Shown here piece by piece: positions 7,279-8,694 of a stretch of DNA of 8,694 nt. The position numbers were made by a program, and so were the translations under genes. Source of the stretch: Pseudomonadota bacterium (GTDB taxonomy: Bacteria; Myxococcota; Polyangia; Polyangiales; Polyangiaceae); the NCBI GenBank assembly GCA_023419055.1, contig JAEZYO010000035.1:1-8694 (forward strand), written 5' to 3'. The notes beneath the pieces are model-generated. The model was not told the DNA's origin, searched no databases, and was given only the letters and a program-made list of their open reading frames with translations. Each line of letters starts with the position of its first letter. Positions within the stretch are counted from its first letter, which is position 1.

Positions 7279-7740
7279 ATGGCAGAAGACGCGCCATCCC
7301 TCCCGTCCCCGCCGACGCTTCATGCTCGAAAGCCCATCGATCGGCTTACGGCGGACGATCTTCGCACCTTTCCTATCTGGGAGTTCGCGGACGACGAGGA
7401 GGGCGACGAGGGCAGGGACGAGACCTGGGTGCGTCCCGTCGACGCGAGAGTGGTGCGAAAGGGGAGGTGGTCGCTCTCCGTGGCAGCCGATTTTTGCACG
7501 CGCTCGGGGCTCACGATACCAGGCTTCGTCGACGTGACGACCGCCGAGCAGATCGAAATCGGCAGCGCCGTGCTGCTACCGCCCGGGAAGTACGTCGTCG
7601 TCGACGTGAAGTCACCCGCCGCGCGAGCCGCGACCGCGCGAGCGCTCGGGAGGACGGTGCGCGACGTGTTCCCGCTGTGCTTCAGGTTGCGGGTACCCAT
7701 CAGTCGTGAAAAGCGGGTCCGAACCGGCGTTTTCGAGTGA
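7279..7740 (+). CDS. Conserved-looking protein of unknown function, 153 residues
   Basis: ATG 7279 lies 5 bases after the stop of the GyrB-like gene; a longer in-frame reading from 7105 would overlap that gene heavily and starts with unconvincing sequence. After a Pro-rich tip (1-13), residues 19-55 hold a dense acidic and aromatic block: PIDRLTADDLRTFPIWEF, then an acidic DDEEGDEG stretch, then RDETWVRPV. This is followed by predicted beta strands (SLSVAADF, TIPGFVDVTTAE, GSAVLLPPGKYVVVDV) and a basic C-terminus. I recall similar small proteins with a LTADDL...WE...DEE...DETWVRP signature in other bacteria but know no function. There is no signal peptide or membrane segment, so it is probably cytoplasmic. 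No Shine-Dalgarno is seen; TAAACT (7265-7270) lies 8 bases before the ATG, so it might have its own leaderless transcript or depend on coupling to the upstream gene. Confidence 0.82.
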   Translation: MAEDAPSLPSPPTLHARKPIDRLTADDLRTFPIWEFADDEEGDEGRDETWVRPVDARVVRKGRWSLSVAADFCTRSGLTIPGFVDVTTAEQIEIGSAVLLPPGKYVVVDVKSPAARAATARALGRTVRDVFPLCFRLRVPISREKRVRTGVFE

Positions 7741-7747
7741 GGCGTCG

Positions 7748-8227
7748 ATGACCGCGGAACTCTCCCTGCTCGTCGTCCGATGTTCTGATCTCGAAGCCAG
7801 CAAGGCCTTCTATGAAGCGCTCGGGCTCGAGTTGCGAGACGAGAAGCACGGAACGGGGCCGGCGCACTACTCCTGCCTGCTCGGGTCGCTCGTCTTCGAG
7901 CTCTATCCCGCGTCCGAGGCTCCGTCGCCCCTCGAGCGGCTCGGCTTCCGGGTTTCCGATGTCGACGCGGTGACGAGCGCTGCTCTTCGAGCGGGGGCGC
8001 GCCTCGAGCGCCCCGGCGTGCTGGTGGATCCCGACGGCCGTAAGATCGAGCTCATCGGACCTCGAGCGCCCGAAGTTCGCTGGGCAGTCTGGCGCCAGGA
8101 CGATCACGGCAACCGCTTCCTGATCAGCGGCGGGCACCCGCGAGTGGAAGCGGAGCGCCTCTGTCTCGAGTTCGAGGCACGCGGGCACAAGCAGATCTAC
8201 TGGGTTTGTCCGGAAACGAACGAGTAA
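7748..8227 (+). CDS. VOC (glyoxalase-like) domain protein with a C-terminal SPOR-like extension
   Basis: The product is 159 residues. Residues 1-103 form a VOC/glyoxalase-bleomycin resistance domain: LLVVRCSDLEASKAFYEALGL, GPAHYSC, FELYP with Glu51, and DPDGRKIELIG with Glu101; the two Glu are at usual metal-ligand positions. The usual first-strand His is Leu here, so metal binding or catalysis may differ. Residues 111-154 are a separate unit, RWAVWRQDDHGNRFLI followed by EAERLCLEFEARGHKQIYWV, resembling small stand-alone proteins with a SPOR-like pattern (from memory). The fusion is unusual. The start is ATG 7748 with GAGG five bases upstream, overlapping the previous gene's stop region; the gap is 7 bases. 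The substrate is unknown; a small-molecule enzyme or binding protein in the cytoplasm is likely, as no signal peptide is present. Confidence 0.85.
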   Translation: MTAELSLLVVRCSDLEASKAFYEALGLELRDEKHGTGPAHYSCLLGSLVFELYPASEAPSPLERLGFRVSDVDAVTSAALRAGARLERPGVLVDPDGRKIELIGPRAPEVRWAVWRQDDHGNRFLISGGHPRVEAERLCLEFEARGHKQIYWVCPETNE

Positions 8228-8274
8228 GGCACTCGGCTGCCGATTTCACGGGCTCACCTACGGTTTCGGAGCAT

Positions 8275-8320
8275 CCGGCTGCTTCCGCTCGAGGGTCGAA
8301 GCGTGATTCGTTGCAGCCGG
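8275..8320. terminator. Possible bidirectional terminator between convergent genes
   Basis: CCGGCTGC (8275-8282) and GCAGCCGG (8313-8320) are perfect inverted copies 30 bases apart, with a nested CGCT/AGCG pair (8286-8289 and 8300-8303). The dyad fills the 97-base gap between two convergent genes, where a shared terminator would be expected. There is no T-run on either side, so confidence is low. Confidence 0.35.
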
Positions 8321-8324
8321 GGAA

Positions 8325-8694
8325 TCACGGGCGCGTGAGGTCGCGACCGTTCCGCCCGCCGGGAGGAGCCTCGATGCCGAGCAGCGCCGCCGCAGTTCGG
8401 ACGAAGTCCTCGGGTGACACGGGGCTCTCGAGCACCTGTCCGGCGCGACGCTTGTCGGCGCTCATCACGAAGAGCGGCACGCTGCGGTCGTAGAGATAGG
8501 GTGAGGAGTGGTTCACGCCCTTGCCCTGGCCGACATCGAAGAAGCTGCCGGGCTCGAGCACGATGTAGAGATCACCCGAGCCCGGGACCACGGAGCGGCA
8601 CACCAGCGCGACGAGCGACTCGTCGTTGCCGGGCGGACAGCTCGCAGGGAGATCGCTCGTCTCGATCACCTGAGCGACGTGAGGCGCTTTCACG
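8325..8694 (-). CDS. C-terminal part of an alkaline phosphatase-superfamily hydrolase, 5' end beyond the window
   Basis: About 123 codons are visible up to the right edge without a required start, so this is the C-terminal end of a longer gene. The sequence GSGDLYIVLEPGSFF, then GVNHSSPYLYDRSVPLFVMS, then SPEDFVRTAAALLGIEAPPGG, follows the pattern of the alkaline phosphatase/phosphodiesterase superfamily: His in NHSSP is the usual late zinc-ligand position, DRSVPLFV is the conserved strand, and the S-x-x-D-x-x-x-T-x-A-x-L-L-G-I end is typical of these enzymes, sulfatases included. Two cysteines (CPPGNDESLVALVC) could form a disulfide, suggesting an exported enzyme. The GTG at 8693 is only the first possible start inside the window, not the real one. 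The gene converges on the VOC gene. The substrate cannot be told. Confidence 0.8.
   Translation of the reverse strand, partial: VKAPHVAQVIETSDLPASCPPGNDESLVALVCRSVVPGSGDLYIVLEPGSFFDVGQGKGVNHSSPYLYDRSVPLFVMSADKRRAGQVLESPVSPEDFVRTAAALLGIEAPPGGRNGRDLTRP

Noticed and set aside
7706..7747. A start 14 codons earlier for the VOC protein
   Set aside because: It overlaps the previous gene and precedes the domain. ATG 7748 has GAGG at five bases and begins right at the VOC fold.

Overview
The window is GC-rich (roughly two thirds G+C, strong G/C preference at third codon positions) and looks chromosomal. Several otherwise unplaced proteins resemble, from memory, myxobacterial families: a HEAT-like lipoprotein, a secreted protein ending in a GVGLGLVGTF-type tail, and a conserved 153-residue protein. 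I infer a Myxococcota (Polyangiales-like) genome; this rests on recognition, not on a search.

Layout. Minus strand, left part: the N-terminal 170 codons of a lipoprotein with HEAT-like helices (cut by the left edge), pyrG (CTP synthase), and a secreted or membrane protein of unknown function. An 84-bp divergent gap (3026-3109) separates these from the plus-strand genes: a PBP4-type D-Ala-D-Ala carboxypeptidase with a twin-arginine-like signal, then glyA (serine hydroxymethyltransferase) with its own TTGACA/TAACAA promoter and a strong intrinsic terminator. An approximately 300-bp leader and spacer follows, then a GNAT acetyltransferase, then three closely packed genes: a 134-residue GyrB-like protein lacking the ATPase core, a 153-residue protein of unknown function, and a VOC-domain protein fused to a SPOR-like tail. 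A convergent minus-strand phosphatase/phosphodiesterase-type gene, cut by the right edge, closes the window.

How the genes work together. pyrG, glyA and the PBP4 gene are housekeeping functions (CTP synthesis, one-carbon/glycine supply, peptidoglycan trimming) and look like neighbours rather than a pathway. The 6869-8227 cluster is the least ordinary part: gaps of 5 and 7 bases suggest co-transcription, and none of its three products has an obvious known job together. The central member of interest keeps both ends of a gyrase B GHKL domain but lacks the nucleotide-binding motifs between them.

Regulation visible in the sequence: the glyA promoter and terminator are clear. Five genes lack a well-placed Shine-Dalgarno at one candidate start but carry a TA-rich hexamer 8-9 bases before it, which could mean leaderless transcription. 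Two genes (pyrG and the GNAT gene) are preceded by short upstream reading frames whose stop overlaps the gene's start. No tRNA, rRNA, CRISPR array, insertion sequence or phage gene was seen.
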